Of a stretch of 36,428 bases of DNA, positions 16,192 through 25,915 are shown in pieces (within the stretch, counting starts at the first letter, position 1; every line of letters begins with the position of its first letter). The translations under genes and the position numbers were made by a program. The notes beneath the pieces are model-generated. The model was not told the origin of the DNA, made no database searches, and saw only the letters and a program-made list of their open reading frames with translations. This DNA is from Burkholderiales bacterium (GTDB lineage: Bacteria > Pseudomonadota > Gammaproteobacteria > Burkholderiales > Burkholderiaceae_C): NCBI GenBank assembly GCA_019509985.1, contig JAEKLF010000118.1:1-36428 (forward strand). Reading direction: 5' to 3'.

Positions 16192-17409
16192 TCAACCGCG
16201 CTTGAGCACCTTGGGTACCGGATTCGGCCTCAGCCTGAACGCATCCGGCATCCCCGAGCCCAGCAGCGGCCGCAGGTAAAGGCGGAAGGCGTCGGTGACG
16301 TCGGTGCCTGAGTCGGTGATGAACTCGTCCTCCATCGTGCGCGTCTTGCCCGCCACCGCAGTCAGCGGCAGCAGTTCGTAGTCGACCGCGTAGGTGCCGG
16401 TACGCTTGATGGCGACGGAGCCGTCGCGGTCGCCATGGAAAGCGTATTGCACGGCCTTCTCGCCGACCTCGCGGGCTTCGCGCTGGTCCACGTCGCTCAC
16501 GCAACCCAGGAAGCTGCGCTGCAGGTAGCCGAAGGTGTCGCCGCGCACGCGCTTGATGCCGAGCTTGGCCTTGATCTCCTCGCACAGCAGGTCGGCGAGG
16601 GCCCCGGTGCCGCTGAGCTGCACATTGCCGTGGGCGTCGCGCTCGAGGTCGCCGGCCAGCTTGGACAGCATGGGCGTGCCCGAGGCGTCGTGGATGCCCT
16701 CGCTGACGGCGATGACGCAGCGGCCGAAGCGCGCCTGTGTGGCCTTCACGTCGTGCAGGAATTGTTCGGTGTCGAAGTGGCGCTCGGGCAGGTAGATGAG
16801 GTGCGGGCCGTCGTCGTCGAACTTCTTGCCGAGCGCTGCGGCGGCGGTCAGGAAGCCGGCGTGGCGGCCCATGACGACGCCGACGTAGACACCCGGCAGC
16901 GCCGCGTTGTCGAGGTTGGCGCCGGCGAAGGCCTGGGCCACGAAGCGCGCGGCCGACGCATAGCCGGGCGTGTGGTCGTTGCCGACGAGGTCGTTGTCGA
17001 TGGTCTTGGGGATGTGGACGCAGCGCAGCGGGTAGCCGGCCGCCTGCGCCTCTTCCGAGACGATGCGCACGGTGTCCGACGAGTCGTTGCCGCCGATGTA
17101 GAAGAAATGCGTGATGCCGTGCGCCTGCAGCACCGTGAAGATCTCGCGGCAGTAGGCGGCGTCGGGCTTGTCGCGCGTGGAGCCCAGCGCGGACGCGGGC
17201 GTGTTGGCCACCAGCTCCAGGTTGTGGCTGGTCTCCTGCGTCAGGTCGACGAAGTCTTCGTTGACGATGCCGCGCACGCCGTGGCGGGCGCCGTAGACCT
17301 TGCCGACGCCGGCCTGGCGGCGCGCTTCGAGCACGACGCCGACGAGGCTCTGGTTGATGACGGCGGTGGGGCCGCCGCCCTGGGCGACGAGGATCTTGGC
17401 AAGGCTCAT
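16192..17409 (-). CDS. pfp: Phosphofructokinase, pyrophosphate-type
   Basis: This 405-residue member of the PfkA superfamily phosphorylates fructose 6-phosphate in glycolysis. The N-terminus MSLAKILVAQGGGPTAVINQ carries the phosphate loop. At the donor site the sequence is IGGNDSSDT, with Asp where ATP-dependent enzymes have Gly in GGDGS. The catalytic segment is PKTIDNDL, with Lys where ATP enzymes have Gly in PGTIDND. Both changes are markers of PPi-dependent enzymes, which run reversibly. I chose the ATG at 17409 because AGGAGA precedes it; the frame extends further upstream without family similarity. The gene converges on the J-protein gene with a 9-base gap. Confidence 0.88.
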   Translation of the reverse strand: MSLAKILVAQGGGPTAVINQSLVGVVLEARRQAGVGKVYGARHGVRGIVNEDFVDLTQETSHNLELVANTPASALGSTRDKPDAAYCREIFTVLQAHGITHFFYIGGNDSSDTVRIVSEEAQAAGYPLRCVHIPKTIDNDLVGNDHTPGYASAARFVAQAFAGANLDNAALPGVYVGVVMGRHAGFLTAAAALGKKFDDDGPHLIYLPERHFDTEQFLHDVKATQARFGRCVIAVSEGIHDASGTPMLSKLAGDLERDAHGNVQLSGTGALADLLCEEIKAKLGIKRVRGDTFGYLQRSFLGCVSDVDQREAREVGEKAVQYAFHGDRDGSVAIKRTGTYAVDYELLPLTAVAGKTRTMEDEFITDSGTDVTDAFRLYLRPLLGSGMPDAFRLRPNPVPKVLKRG

Positions 17410-17452
17410 GCGGGGTCTCCTGGGAGGACGCGGGAACGGCAGCCGCCGCAGT

Positions 17453-17827
17453 TTAGGCGCGCAGCGCAGCCACCTCGGCGCGATGTCGCTCGCCCCAGTC
17501 ACGCAGGCTCAGCAGCACGGGCTTGAGGCTCTGGCCGAAGGGCGTGAGCCGGTACTCCACGCGCGGCGGCACCTCAGCGTAGACCGTGCGCTCGACGATG
17601 CCGTCAGCTTCGAGTTCGCGCAGCTGCATCGTCAGCACGCGTTGCGTGATGCCGCCGAGCAGGCGCTGCAGCTCGTTGAAGCGGCGCATGCCGGTCAGCA
17701 GGTGAAAGACGATGACGGACTTCCAGCGGCCGCCGATGACTTCGAGCGTGGTCGACACGGCGCAGTTCCGCCAGGCAGGCGCGCCGGCCTCCTCGTCCAG
17801 GCATTGGGCTGTGAATGGGGCTTCCAT
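17453..17827 (-). CDS. HxlR-family transcriptional regulator
   Basis: The 124-residue product is a small winged-helix regulator. It has the HxlR hallmarks: a Cys in the N-terminal RNCAVSTTLEVIGGRWKSVIVFHLL segment, RFNELQRLLGGITQRVLTMQLRELEADGIVERTVY as recognition helix and wing, and PPRVEYRLTPFGQSL. Members respond to quinones, aldehydes or oxidants, often through that cysteine. It is divergent from a quinone-oxidoreductase-like gene with a 95-base shared region, the usual arrangement for a regulator and its target. The ATG at 17827 is preceded by a strong GGAGG. Confidence 0.92.
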   Translation of the reverse strand: MEAPFTAQCLDEEAGAPAWRNCAVSTTLEVIGGRWKSVIVFHLLTGMRRFNELQRLLGGITQRVLTMQLRELEADGIVERTVYAEVPPRVEYRLTPFGQSLKPVLLSLRDWGERHRAEVAALRA

Positions 17828-17857
17828 GGTGTCCTCCGTGATACCGAGGCAGAAGAT

Positions 17858-17872
17858 TGTGCGTACTTCACA
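17858..17872. promoter_or_regulatory. Possible HxlR operator
   Basis: TGTG at 17858-17861 and CACA at 17869-17872 form a small inverted repeat around seven bases in the middle of the intergenic region shared by the HxlR regulator and the oxidoreductase. It is the best dyad there, but the arms are only 4 bp. Confidence 0.3.
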
Positions 17873-17922
17873 GCCGCCTTGCGGCGTGAGAGGCTGACGG
17901 CCCCTTTTCTGCAGGACCCACC

Positions 17923-18912
17923 ATGAGCCAAGACCCGTCCACGATGCGCGCGATCCGCTATGACCGCACCGGCCCCGCACGCGAGGTGCTGCAACTCAGG
18001 ACCGTGCCGTTGCCCGAGCCCGGTCCCGGCGAAGTGCGCGTGCGCATCCACGCTTCGGGCGTGAACCCGTCGGACGTGAAGAGCCGGCGCGCGCCGCAGA
18101 TGCGCCATGCCGAAGTGACGCCGCACAGCGACGGCGCGGGCGTCGTGGAGGCGGTTGGCGCGGGCGTGCCCGCCTCGCGGCTGGGGGAACGGGTGTGGAC
18201 GTTCAACGCACAGTGGAAGCGGCCCTACGGCACCGCCGCCGAGGCCGTCGTGCTGCCGGCAGCGTTTGCCGTGCCGCTGCCCGAGGGCGTGGGCTTCGAG
18301 GTGGGCGCCTGCCTCGGCATTCCGGCGCTGACCGCCTGGGAGGCCGTGCTCGGCGAGGACGCCGTCGACGGCGAGACGCTGCTCGTGCAGGGCGCCGCGG
18401 GCGCGGTCGGCCACCTGGCCGTGCAGTTCGCGGCCCAGGCCGGCAAGCGCGTCATTGCGACGGTCAGCTCGGCAGACAAGGCAGCCCTCGCCCTCGCCGC
18501 GGGCGCGGAGGCCGTCGTGAACTACCGGCAGGAGGACGTCGCCGCCCGCGTTGCCGAGCTGACCGGCGGTCGCGGCGTGGACCGCGTCGTCGAGGTCAAC
18601 CTGTCGGCCAACGCGGGCAGCTATACGCGCGTGGTGCGCCCAGGCGGCCGGGTCACGGTCTATGGTTCCGACGACTGGCAGGCGGTGCTGCCGCAGGTGG
18701 ATTACCTCATCCACGGCCTGACGCTGCGCTTCTTCATCGTCTATGAACTCAACGAGCGCCAGCGCGCCGCCGGCATCGCCGGCGTGCACGCGGCACTCGC
18801 GCGCGGGCTGGACGTGAAGATCGCGGCTCGCTTCGCGCTGGCCGACACGGCAGCCGCGCACGAGATGGTTGAAGCCGGCCGGCAGGTCGGCAACGTGGTG
18901 GTGCTGCCGTGA
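17923..18912 (+). CDS. NADPH:quinone oxidoreductase-like protein (MDR family)
   Basis: The 329-residue product is a zinc-free medium-chain dehydrogenase/reductase. The GroES-like N-terminal part has GEVRVRIHASGVNPSDVK, the quinone-reductase signature. The Rossmann part has LVQGAAGAVGHLAVQFA, the nucleotide-binding AAGAVG loop. There are no cysteine ligands for structural zinc. Likely substrates are quinones or enones, reduced with NADPH. The divergent HxlR regulator suggests induction by electrophiles or quinones, which is inference from context. Length is normal (about 325). Confidence 0.88.
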   Translation: MSQDPSTMRAIRYDRTGPAREVLQLRTVPLPEPGPGEVRVRIHASGVNPSDVKSRRAPQMRHAEVTPHSDGAGVVEAVGAGVPASRLGERVWTFNAQWKRPYGTAAEAVVLPAAFAVPLPEGVGFEVGACLGIPALTAWEAVLGEDAVDGETLLVQGAAGAVGHLAVQFAAQAGKRVIATVSSADKAALALAAGAEAVVNYRQEDVAARVAELTGGRGVDRVVEVNLSANAGSYTRVVRPGGRVTVYGSDDWQAVLPQVDYLIHGLTLRFFIVYELNERQRAAGIAGVHAALARGLDVKIAARFALADTAAAHEMVEAGRQVGNVVVLP

Positions 18913-18949
18913 AGTGCAGCCCCTCGTCCAAGGCCGGCTTGAGGACGGT

Positions 18950-18968
18950 CCGACGCCCGGCCCGTCGG
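18950..18968. terminator. Hairpin between convergent genes
   Basis: CCGACG and CGTCGG form a 6-bp stem with a 7-base loop in the 82-base gap between the convergent oxidoreductase and EAL-protein genes. There is no T-run; the call rests on position only. Confidence 0.25.
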
Positions 18969-18994
18969 CTTCATCCGCAAACGCGGCACTGAAC

Positions 18995-21208
18995 TCAGCG
19001 CTTCATCCAGGTCTCGAGCTGGTCGGCCGGCATGGGCCTGGCGAACAGCCAGCCCTGGCCTTCGTGGCAGCCCAGGCCGATGAGGTACTGGCGCTGCTCC
19101 TCGGTCTCGATGCCTTCGGCAATGACCGTGAGGCCCAGGCCGCGGCCGAGGTTGATGACCATCTGGGCGATCGTCGAGCCGGCGGACGAGGCCTGCGCCT
19201 CCTGCACGAAGGCGCGGTCGATCTTGAGGCGGTCCACCTGCAGCTGGCGCAGCTGGCTCAGGGACGAGAAGCCGGTGCCGAAGTCGTCGATGGCGACGCT
19301 GAAGCCCAGGCGCTTGATGTCGGCCAGCACGCGCAGCACGAGGTCGGCGTCTTCCATGGCCATGGACTCGGTGATCTCGAGCTCGATGTTCTGGCCGATG
19401 ACGCCGCAGTCCTGCAGCGCGCGGCCGAGCATGTCGATGAAGCCGGGATGGCGAAACTGGGCCATGGACACGTTGACGGCCATGCGGAAATCGGCGTGGC
19501 CCAGGGCCTGCATCTTCTTCAGCTGCGAGCAGGCCGTGCGCATGACGAACTCGCCGATGGGGATGATGAGTCCGCTCTGTTCGGCCAGCGGGATGAACTG
19601 GTCGGGCGGGATGAAGCGGCCTTCGACGGTCTTCCAGCGCAGCAGCGCCTCGGCACCGATGACGCGACCCGTCTCGAGCTCGACCTGCGGCTGGTAGACG
19701 ACGAAGAGCTGGCTTTCCTCGAAGCCGGTGCGCAGGCCCTTGAGCAGCTTGAAGCGCTCGCGCGCATCACTGCCCATCGCCGCCGAGAAATACTGAGATG
19801 AGCCGCGCTGCTGCTGCTTGGCGCGCTTGAGCGCGATCTGGGCATCGAGCAGCAGCTCGGAGCCGACGGCCTTGGACTCGCCCAACCGCACGAGGCCGGT
19901 GGTGGCGGACAACTGCAGGCGCTCGCCGGCAACGATGAAGGGATCGGCGAAGACCGAGTTGACGCTTTCGGGGCAGACCTTGGCATGCTCGCCAAGCACG
20001 CCGAAGGTGTCGGCGCCGACACGGGCCATGGCCGTGTTCAGGCCCAGCATCTCGCTCATGCGGTGCACGACGGCCTGCAGCACCTGGTCGCCAAAGTGAT
20101 GGCCGAAGGCGTCGTTGATGTCGGAGAAGTCGTCGATGTCGATCAGTGCGAGCGTGACGCCTTGCGGGTCCTTCAGGTTCTTGTCGAGCAGCTCGACGAA
20201 GCGGTTGCGGTTGGGCAGACGCAGCAGCGGGTCGTTGTAGGCTTGGTCGAGCAGCTGGCTGTACAGCACGACATTCTCGAAGCCGACCGCGATGTTGGAG
20301 CAGAAGGCGCGCAGCAGCTGCTGGTCCAGGTCGTCGAGCTCGCGGCCGACGTCCACCAGCGCCGCCATCGCACGGCCTTCACCCATGCCGAAGTACAGGC
20401 AGGTGCCGTCGTCGTAGAGGTTTTCCTGCCGGGCGAGGCAGCGCTCCAGGCGCTCGCGCACCGCGGCAATCTTGACCTGCGCCAGCGGTCGGTCGATGAG
20501 GCCGCTGTACTGGCCGGCGGCCGCGACGATGCGGACCTCGTCGCCCGTCTCGCCACCGACCTGCGCGCAGACCAGGCCCTCGGGCAGGATGCCGAGCAGC
20601 GCGCACAGCTGCGTGACGACGCCCTCGGCGAAGCGGCTCAACCCGCGCATGCGCGACAGCGAGGTGCTGCTCTCGACGATCATCTCCAGGCCGCGGCGGT
20701 TGGCTTCCAACGCGCAGATCTGGCGGTAGGAACGCACCGCGGCGGTCAGCACCGTGTACAGGCGCGTGCGGGTCAGCTCGGACTTGGTCTTGTAGTCGTT
20801 GATGTCATAGGCCTGCACCGTCTCGATCTCGGGCGCATAGCCGGGCTGACCGGTGCGCAGCACAATGCGCACGGCGTTCAGGCCCAGCTCGTCGCGGATG
20901 TGGCGCACCAGCTGCAGGCCGGCGTCCTCGCTCTCCATGACGACGTCGAGCAGCACGACGGCAAGGTCGTCCTCGCTGGCGAGCAGCTGGCGGGCCTGCG
21001 CGGCCGAGCTGGCGTGCAGGAAGATCAGCGGCTGGCCTTCGACGGTCAGGCCCTGCATGGCCAGTTCGGTGGCCTTGTGGACGTCGCCGTCGTCGTCGAC
21101 GATGAGGATGCGCCAGGGCCGGTTCTGCGGACGATGGTCGAGTTCGGCGTGCTCGGGCTCGTCGATCAGCTCGAGCAGGTCGTCGTCAACGGCAGGGGTG
21201 TCTTGCAT
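18995..21208 (-). CDS. REC-DUF3369-GGDEF-EAL signalling protein (c-di-GMP phosphodiesterase likely)
   Basis: The 737-residue product has a receiver domain (IVDDDGD acidic pocket; phospho-acceptor D88 in VVLLDVVM) and a DUF3369 sensor-like domain at about 180-330. A GGDEF domain follows at about 350-470 with the signature degenerated to VGADTF, so cyclase activity is unlikely. The EAL domain, about 490-737, has all usual catalytic segments: EALLRW, NVSMAQF, ELEITES, DDFGTG, KIDRAFV, AEGIETEEQ. The sequence therefore suggests a phosphodiesterase that lowers c-di-GMP when its receiver is phosphorylated; the partner kinase is not in the window. ATG 21208 is chosen because GGAG precedes it at 10-base spacing; an upstream GTG at 21229 lacks one. 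Confidence 0.9.
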   Translation of the reverse strand: MQDTPAVDDDLLELIDEPEHAELDHRPQNRPWRILIVDDDGDVHKATELAMQGLTVEGQPLIFLHASSAAQARQLLASEDDLAVVLLDVVMESEDAGLQLVRHIRDELGLNAVRIVLRTGQPGYAPEIETVQAYDINDYKTKSELTRTRLYTVLTAAVRSYRQICALEANRRGLEMIVESSTSLSRMRGLSRFAEGVVTQLCALLGILPEGLVCAQVGGETGDEVRIVAAAGQYSGLIDRPLAQVKIAAVRERLERCLARQENLYDDGTCLYFGMGEGRAMAALVDVGRELDDLDQQLLRAFCSNIAVGFENVVLYSQLLDQAYNDPLLRLPNRNRFVELLDKNLKDPQGVTLALIDIDDFSDINDAFGHHFGDQVLQAVVHRMSEMLGLNTAMARVGADTFGVLGEHAKVCPESVNSVFADPFIVAGERLQLSATTGLVRLGESKAVGSELLLDAQIALKRAKQQQRGSSQYFSAAMGSDARERFKLLKGLRTGFEESQLFVVYQPQVELETGRVIGAEALLRWKTVEGRFIPPDQFIPLAEQSGLIIPIGEFVMRTACSQLKKMQALGHADFRMAVNVSMAQFRHPGFIDMLGRALQDCGVIGQNIELEITESMAMEDADLVLRVLADIKRLGFSVAIDDFGTGFSSLSQLRQLQVDRLKIDRAFVQEAQASSAGSTIAQMVINLGRGLGLTVIAEGIETEEQRQYLIGLGCHEGQGWLFARPMPADQLETWMKR

Positions 21209-21334
21209 GGGGGCGAGGGCTCCGGGCACGGGCGGCCTGGCGTGGCGGCGACCCTTCTCGTCAAGAGCCGCAAGCGTAGTGCATCCGCAGGCCTGCCGCC
21301 ACGAAAAGCACGGGCAAAAGTCCGCCGTTTCGCC

Positions 21335-23608
<2,274 letters not shown>

Positions 23609-23633
23609 AACCAGCAATTGTCGGTGTCAGACC

Positions 23634-23666
23634 CAGAAAGCACAAAGCCCGCGCAGGGCGCGGGCT
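23634..23666 (-). terminator. Intrinsic terminator of the cold-shock gene
   Basis: AGCCCGCGC (23646-23654) and GCGCGGGCT (23658-23666) form a perfect 9-bp stem with a 3-base loop. On the minus strand it is followed by a T-rich stretch (TTGTGCTTTCT). It lies 28 bases past the cold-shock protein stop and before the YgiQ gene. Confidence 0.8.
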
Positions 23667-23694
23667 CGGATCAACGGCCGAAGCCGTGATGGAT

Positions 23695-23910
23695 TTACAG
23701 CGAGCGGATGTTCGCGGCTTGCAGGCCCTTGGGGCCCTGCTTCACTTCGAACTCGACTTGCGCGCCTTCGGCCAGCGTGCGGAAGCCGCCGTTGTTCTTG
23801 ATTTCGCTGTGGTGAGCGAACAGGTCCTTGCCGCCGTCGGCGGGCGTGATGAAACCGAAGCCCTTGCCGTCGTCAAACCACTTGACGATGCCGGTTTGCA
23901 TGGTGCTCAT
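23695..23910 (-). CDS. cspA: Cold-shock protein (CspA family)
   Basis: The 71-residue product is a single OB-fold RNA/DNA chaperone. It has GIVKWFDDGKGFGFITP, containing the RNP1-like motif KGFGFI, then DLFAHHSEI as RNP2, and ends KGLQAANIRSL. I chose the ATG at 23910 with AAGGAAA upstream; an internal ATG three codons later is possible. The upstream leader contains a strong hairpin and the gene has its own terminator, so it is probably a single-gene transcript. The paralogue type (cold-induced or constitutive) cannot be told. Confidence 0.93.
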   Translation of the reverse strand: MSTMQTGIVKWFDDGKGFGFITPADGGKDLFAHHSEIKNNGGFRTLAEGAQVEFEVKQGPKGLQAANIRSL

Positions 23911-23945
23911 GAGAAATTTCCTTGGTGTTATGTGGATCAATCTGC

Positions 23946-23966
23946 CCGCAGCCCGAGCGGCTGCGG
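23946..23966 (-). promoter_or_regulatory. Hairpin in the cold-shock gene leader
   Basis: CCGCAGCC and GGCTGCGG form a perfect 8-bp stem with a 5-base loop, 36-56 bases upstream of the cspA-like start codon. If transcribed, it would fold in the 5' leader. Cold-shock mRNAs often have structured leaders, but a role here is inference. Confidence 0.35.
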
Positions 23967-24049
23967 CAAAACACAACACTCAAGATCAGACGAGACGGGC
24001 ATTTTCAGCCGGCGGCAGTCGCCCGCTGAATCCAGCATTGTAGCGGGGC

Positions 24050-24274
24050 TCAGGCGGCCAGCAGCGCCTGCGCGGCGACGGCCATGCCGCGGGCGCGCGG
24101 CGCACCGCCTTTGATGCGGCTTTCCTCGAAGACCGCGCAGGCGCAGTCGCGGCAGGCGCCGCAGGCCGTGGCCACGCGCAGGTCATCCTGCAGGGCCTCG
24201 AAATTGGGGCAGCCGCTGGAGGCGGCAATCGCGATGTCGCGATCGGAAACGCGGTGGCAGACGCAAACAATCAT
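24050..24274 (-). CDS. bfd: Bacterioferritin-associated ferredoxin
   Basis: The 74-residue product has the Bfd 2Fe-2S pattern: C4 and C6 in MIVCVC, and C38 and C41 in CGACRDC. Bfd reduces the ferric core of bacterioferritin and so releases iron during starvation. It is divergent from bfr across a 105-base region with a Fur-box candidate. No Shine-Dalgarno is visible, and a good promoter would place the transcript start at about the ATG, so the mRNA may be leaderless. The C-terminal extension (AAQALLAA) is Ala-rich. Confidence 0.92.
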   Translation of the reverse strand: MIVCVCHRVSDRDIAIAASSGCPNFEALQDDLRVATACGACRDCACAVFEESRIKGGAPRARGMAVAAQALLAA

Positions 24275-24281
24275 GGCGCGA

Positions 24282-24310
24282 AGTTTAATGCGAATCGCTC
24301 TCATTAGCAA
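24282..24310 (-). promoter_or_regulatory. Predicted bfd promoter
   Basis: On the minus strand, TTGCTA (24305-24310) and TAAACT (24282-24287) are separated by 17 bases and resemble -35 and -10 boxes. The predicted start falls near 24275, directly at the bfd ATG. The Fur-box candidate fills the spacer. Confidence 0.5.
24287..24305. promoter_or_regulatory. Fur-box candidate between bfd and bfr
   Basis: The 19-base element AATGCGAATCGCTCTCATT has six of nine symmetric pairs intact and outer AATG/CATT arms. It resembles betaproteobacterial Fur sites of the form AATGAGAAT-N-ATTCTCATT. It lies in the spacer of the predicted bfd promoter, which would give iron-dependent repression of bfd. Confidence 0.65.
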
Positions 24311-24321
24311 AAAGAGCGGCT

Positions 24322-24349
24322 TTGCCGTGGGGCCTTTGCTGCCGATACT
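24322..24349 (+). promoter_or_regulatory. Predicted bfr promoter
   Basis: TTGCCG (24322-24327) and GATACT (24344-24349) are spaced by 16 bases and precede the bfr start by about 30 bases. The Fur-box candidate lies upstream of this -35 box rather than on it. Confidence 0.4.
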
Positions 24350-24379
24350 GCGGTCCAAATTCACGTTCCGGAGCACTCC

Positions 24380-24856
24380 ATGAAAGGCGACCCCCAGGTC
24401 ATCGCCCATCTCAACCAGCAGCTCAAGCTTGAGCTGACAGCGATCAACCAGTACTTCCTGCATGCCCGCATGCTGAAGAACTGGGGGCTGATGAAGATGG
24501 CCAAGCACGAGTACGAGGAGTCCATCGAGGAGATGAAGCACGCCGACAGGCTCATCGAGCGCGTGCTGACGCTGGACGGGCTGCCCAATCTGCAGGACCT
24601 GGGCAAGCTGCTGATCGGCGAGAACGCCGTCGAGACGATGCGCTGCGACCTGCAGCTGGAGAAGGCCTCGCACGTGCACCTGAAGGACGCCGTCGCCCAC
24701 TGCGAGAGCGTGCGCGACTACGTGTCCCGCGAGATCCTCGTCGCCATCCTCGACGACACCGAGGAGCACATCGACCACCTCGAAACCCAGCTGGAGCTGG
24801 TCGACACCGTCGGCGAGCAGAACTATCTGCAGTCGCAGATGGGCGACGCCAGCTGA
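24380..24856 (+). CDS. bfr: Bacterioferritin
   Basis: The 158-residue product is a haem-containing ferritin that stores iron as a 24-subunit shell. E18 in LELTAINQYF, E51 and H54 in EEMKHADR, E94, and E127 and H130 in DDTEEHIDHLE supply the ferroxidase ligands. M52 in the same EEMKHADR segment is the haem axial ligand. The sequence MKGDPQVIAHLNQQLKLEL is a standard bacterioferritin start, with GGAG 10 bases before the ATG. It is divergent from bfd, its electron donor for iron release. Confidence 0.96.
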   Translation: MKGDPQVIAHLNQQLKLELTAINQYFLHARMLKNWGLMKMAKHEYEESIEEMKHADRLIERVLTLDGLPNLQDLGKLLIGENAVETMRCDLQLEKASHVHLKDAVAHCESVRDYVSREILVAILDDTEEHIDHLETQLELVDTVGEQNYLQSQMGDAS

Positions 24857-24862
24857 GTCGGC

Positions 24863-25441
24863 TTACTCAATGGGTTTGAGCGGCCGGGCCTGAATGGCCG
24901 CGGCCGCCACGCCGAACAGGCCGGCGCCCAGGTGGTGCAGCGTGTGCAGATCGGCGTTGTCCTCGGTCGGCGCCAGCCAGTGGCCGTTGCTGAAGATGCG
25001 CTCGTCGGCCTGCGCCGACACCACCTCGCCGAAGAAACAGTCGTAGGCCGCCTGCGCATTCGGTTCGTCGATGAGCCGGCACTCCAGATGCGCCACGCAG
25101 CCGCGCAGCAACGGCAGAGCCAGCACCGGCCCGGGGTCCGCTTCCAAACCGTGGCGCTCGAACTTGTCGGTCCCCGCGCCGCTCTCGCTGCCCAGCGTGT
25201 AGACAAGATCCGCCTGATGCCGCCCCGGCACGCTCAAGGCGAAATGTCCTGACGCCGTCACGAGGCCGCGGGTGAACGTGCTCTTGTCGATGACGACAAC
25301 GACCCGCGGCGGCGTGAATTCCACCGGCATGGACCACGCCGCGGCCATCAGGTTGCGCCGGCCGGCGTGCGCGCTGCCGACGAGGACCGTGGGGCCGTGG
25401 TTGATCAGCCGGCTGGCATGGCGCAGCTCGACGGGCTGCAT
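24863..25441 (-). CDS. Flavin reductase-like domain protein
   Basis: The 192-residue product has the FMN-binding split-barrel of flavin reductase-like proteins: GPTVLVGSAHAGRRNLMAAAWSMPVEFTPPRVVVVIDKSTFTR near the N-terminus, then GHFALSVP. Members bind FMN and reduce flavin or act as small oxidoreductases; the substrate is unknown. Its ATG overlaps the DUF1854 stop by one base, so it is the last gene of the ABC exporter-RidA-DUF1854 operon beside the cyanophycin genes. A link to cyanophycin metabolism is only by location. Confidence 0.82.
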   Translation of the reverse strand: MQPVELRHASRLINHGPTVLVGSAHAGRRNLMAAAWSMPVEFTPPRVVVVIDKSTFTRGLVTASGHFALSVPGRHQADLVYTLGSESGAGTDKFERHGLEADPGPVLALPLLRGCVAHLECRLIDEPNAQAAYDCFFGEVVSAQADERIFSNGHWLAPTEDNADLHTLHHLGAGLFGVAAAAIQARPLKPIE

Positions 25442-25914
25442 CAGAGGAAGCGCTCCAGCAGTCGCTTCGACTGCTTGTCCAGCGCCCACCGATCCGGCAC
25501 CTGCAGCTGCACGCCATGGTTGGACGTGATCAGCAGGCGGCCTTCATCCAGCCGGCGGATGTCTTCCTCGCTCTTCAGCACGAAGTCCACTTCGCCGCGG
25601 TCGGTCTCGATGTGCCAGGTGCTGGGCGTCGAGAAGGTGTTGACCGAGATCAGCCGCTTCAGCGTCGGGTGGAATTCGCGCGCGGCCAGCTCGGCTTCGA
25701 GCAGGTGGCGCGGGCCTTCGGGCAGTTCCGACATGCGCTCGACCCAGGCCAGCTCGTGGCCGTGCACGCCGACCAGCGACAGGCCCTCGTCCGGTGCCGA
25801 GATCGGATGGGCGCGCACGGGCGACACGCCGGTGTGGGTATCGCCGCTCAGGTCGGTCAACACGAGCCGGCCGTTGGCATCGATGTGGAGGTCGCGAAAA
25901 GGCAGGGCGGTCAT
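25441..25914 (-). CDS. DUF1854 protein of the cyanophycin locus
   Basis: The 157-residue product looks like the DUF1854 family: GVSPVRAHPISAPDEGLSLVGVHGHELAWVE, and STWHIETDRGEVDFVLKSEEDIRRL near the middle. Such proteins are commonly encoded next to an ABC exporter and cyanophycin synthetases in betaproteobacteria, as here. The product has no signal peptide or membrane segment, so it should be cytoplasmic. It is separated by one base from the RidA gene and overlaps the flavin reductase gene. Its biochemical role is unknown. The family name is from memory and needs a profile search. Confidence 0.8.
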   Translation of the reverse strand: MTALPFRDLHIDANGRLVLTDLSGDTHTGVSPVRAHPISAPDEGLSLVGVHGHELAWVERMSELPEGPRHLLEAELAAREFHPTLKRLISVNTFSTPSTWHIETDRGEVDFVLKSEEDIRRLDEGRLLITSNHGVQLQVPDRWALDKQSKRLLERFL

Positions 25915-25915
25915 G

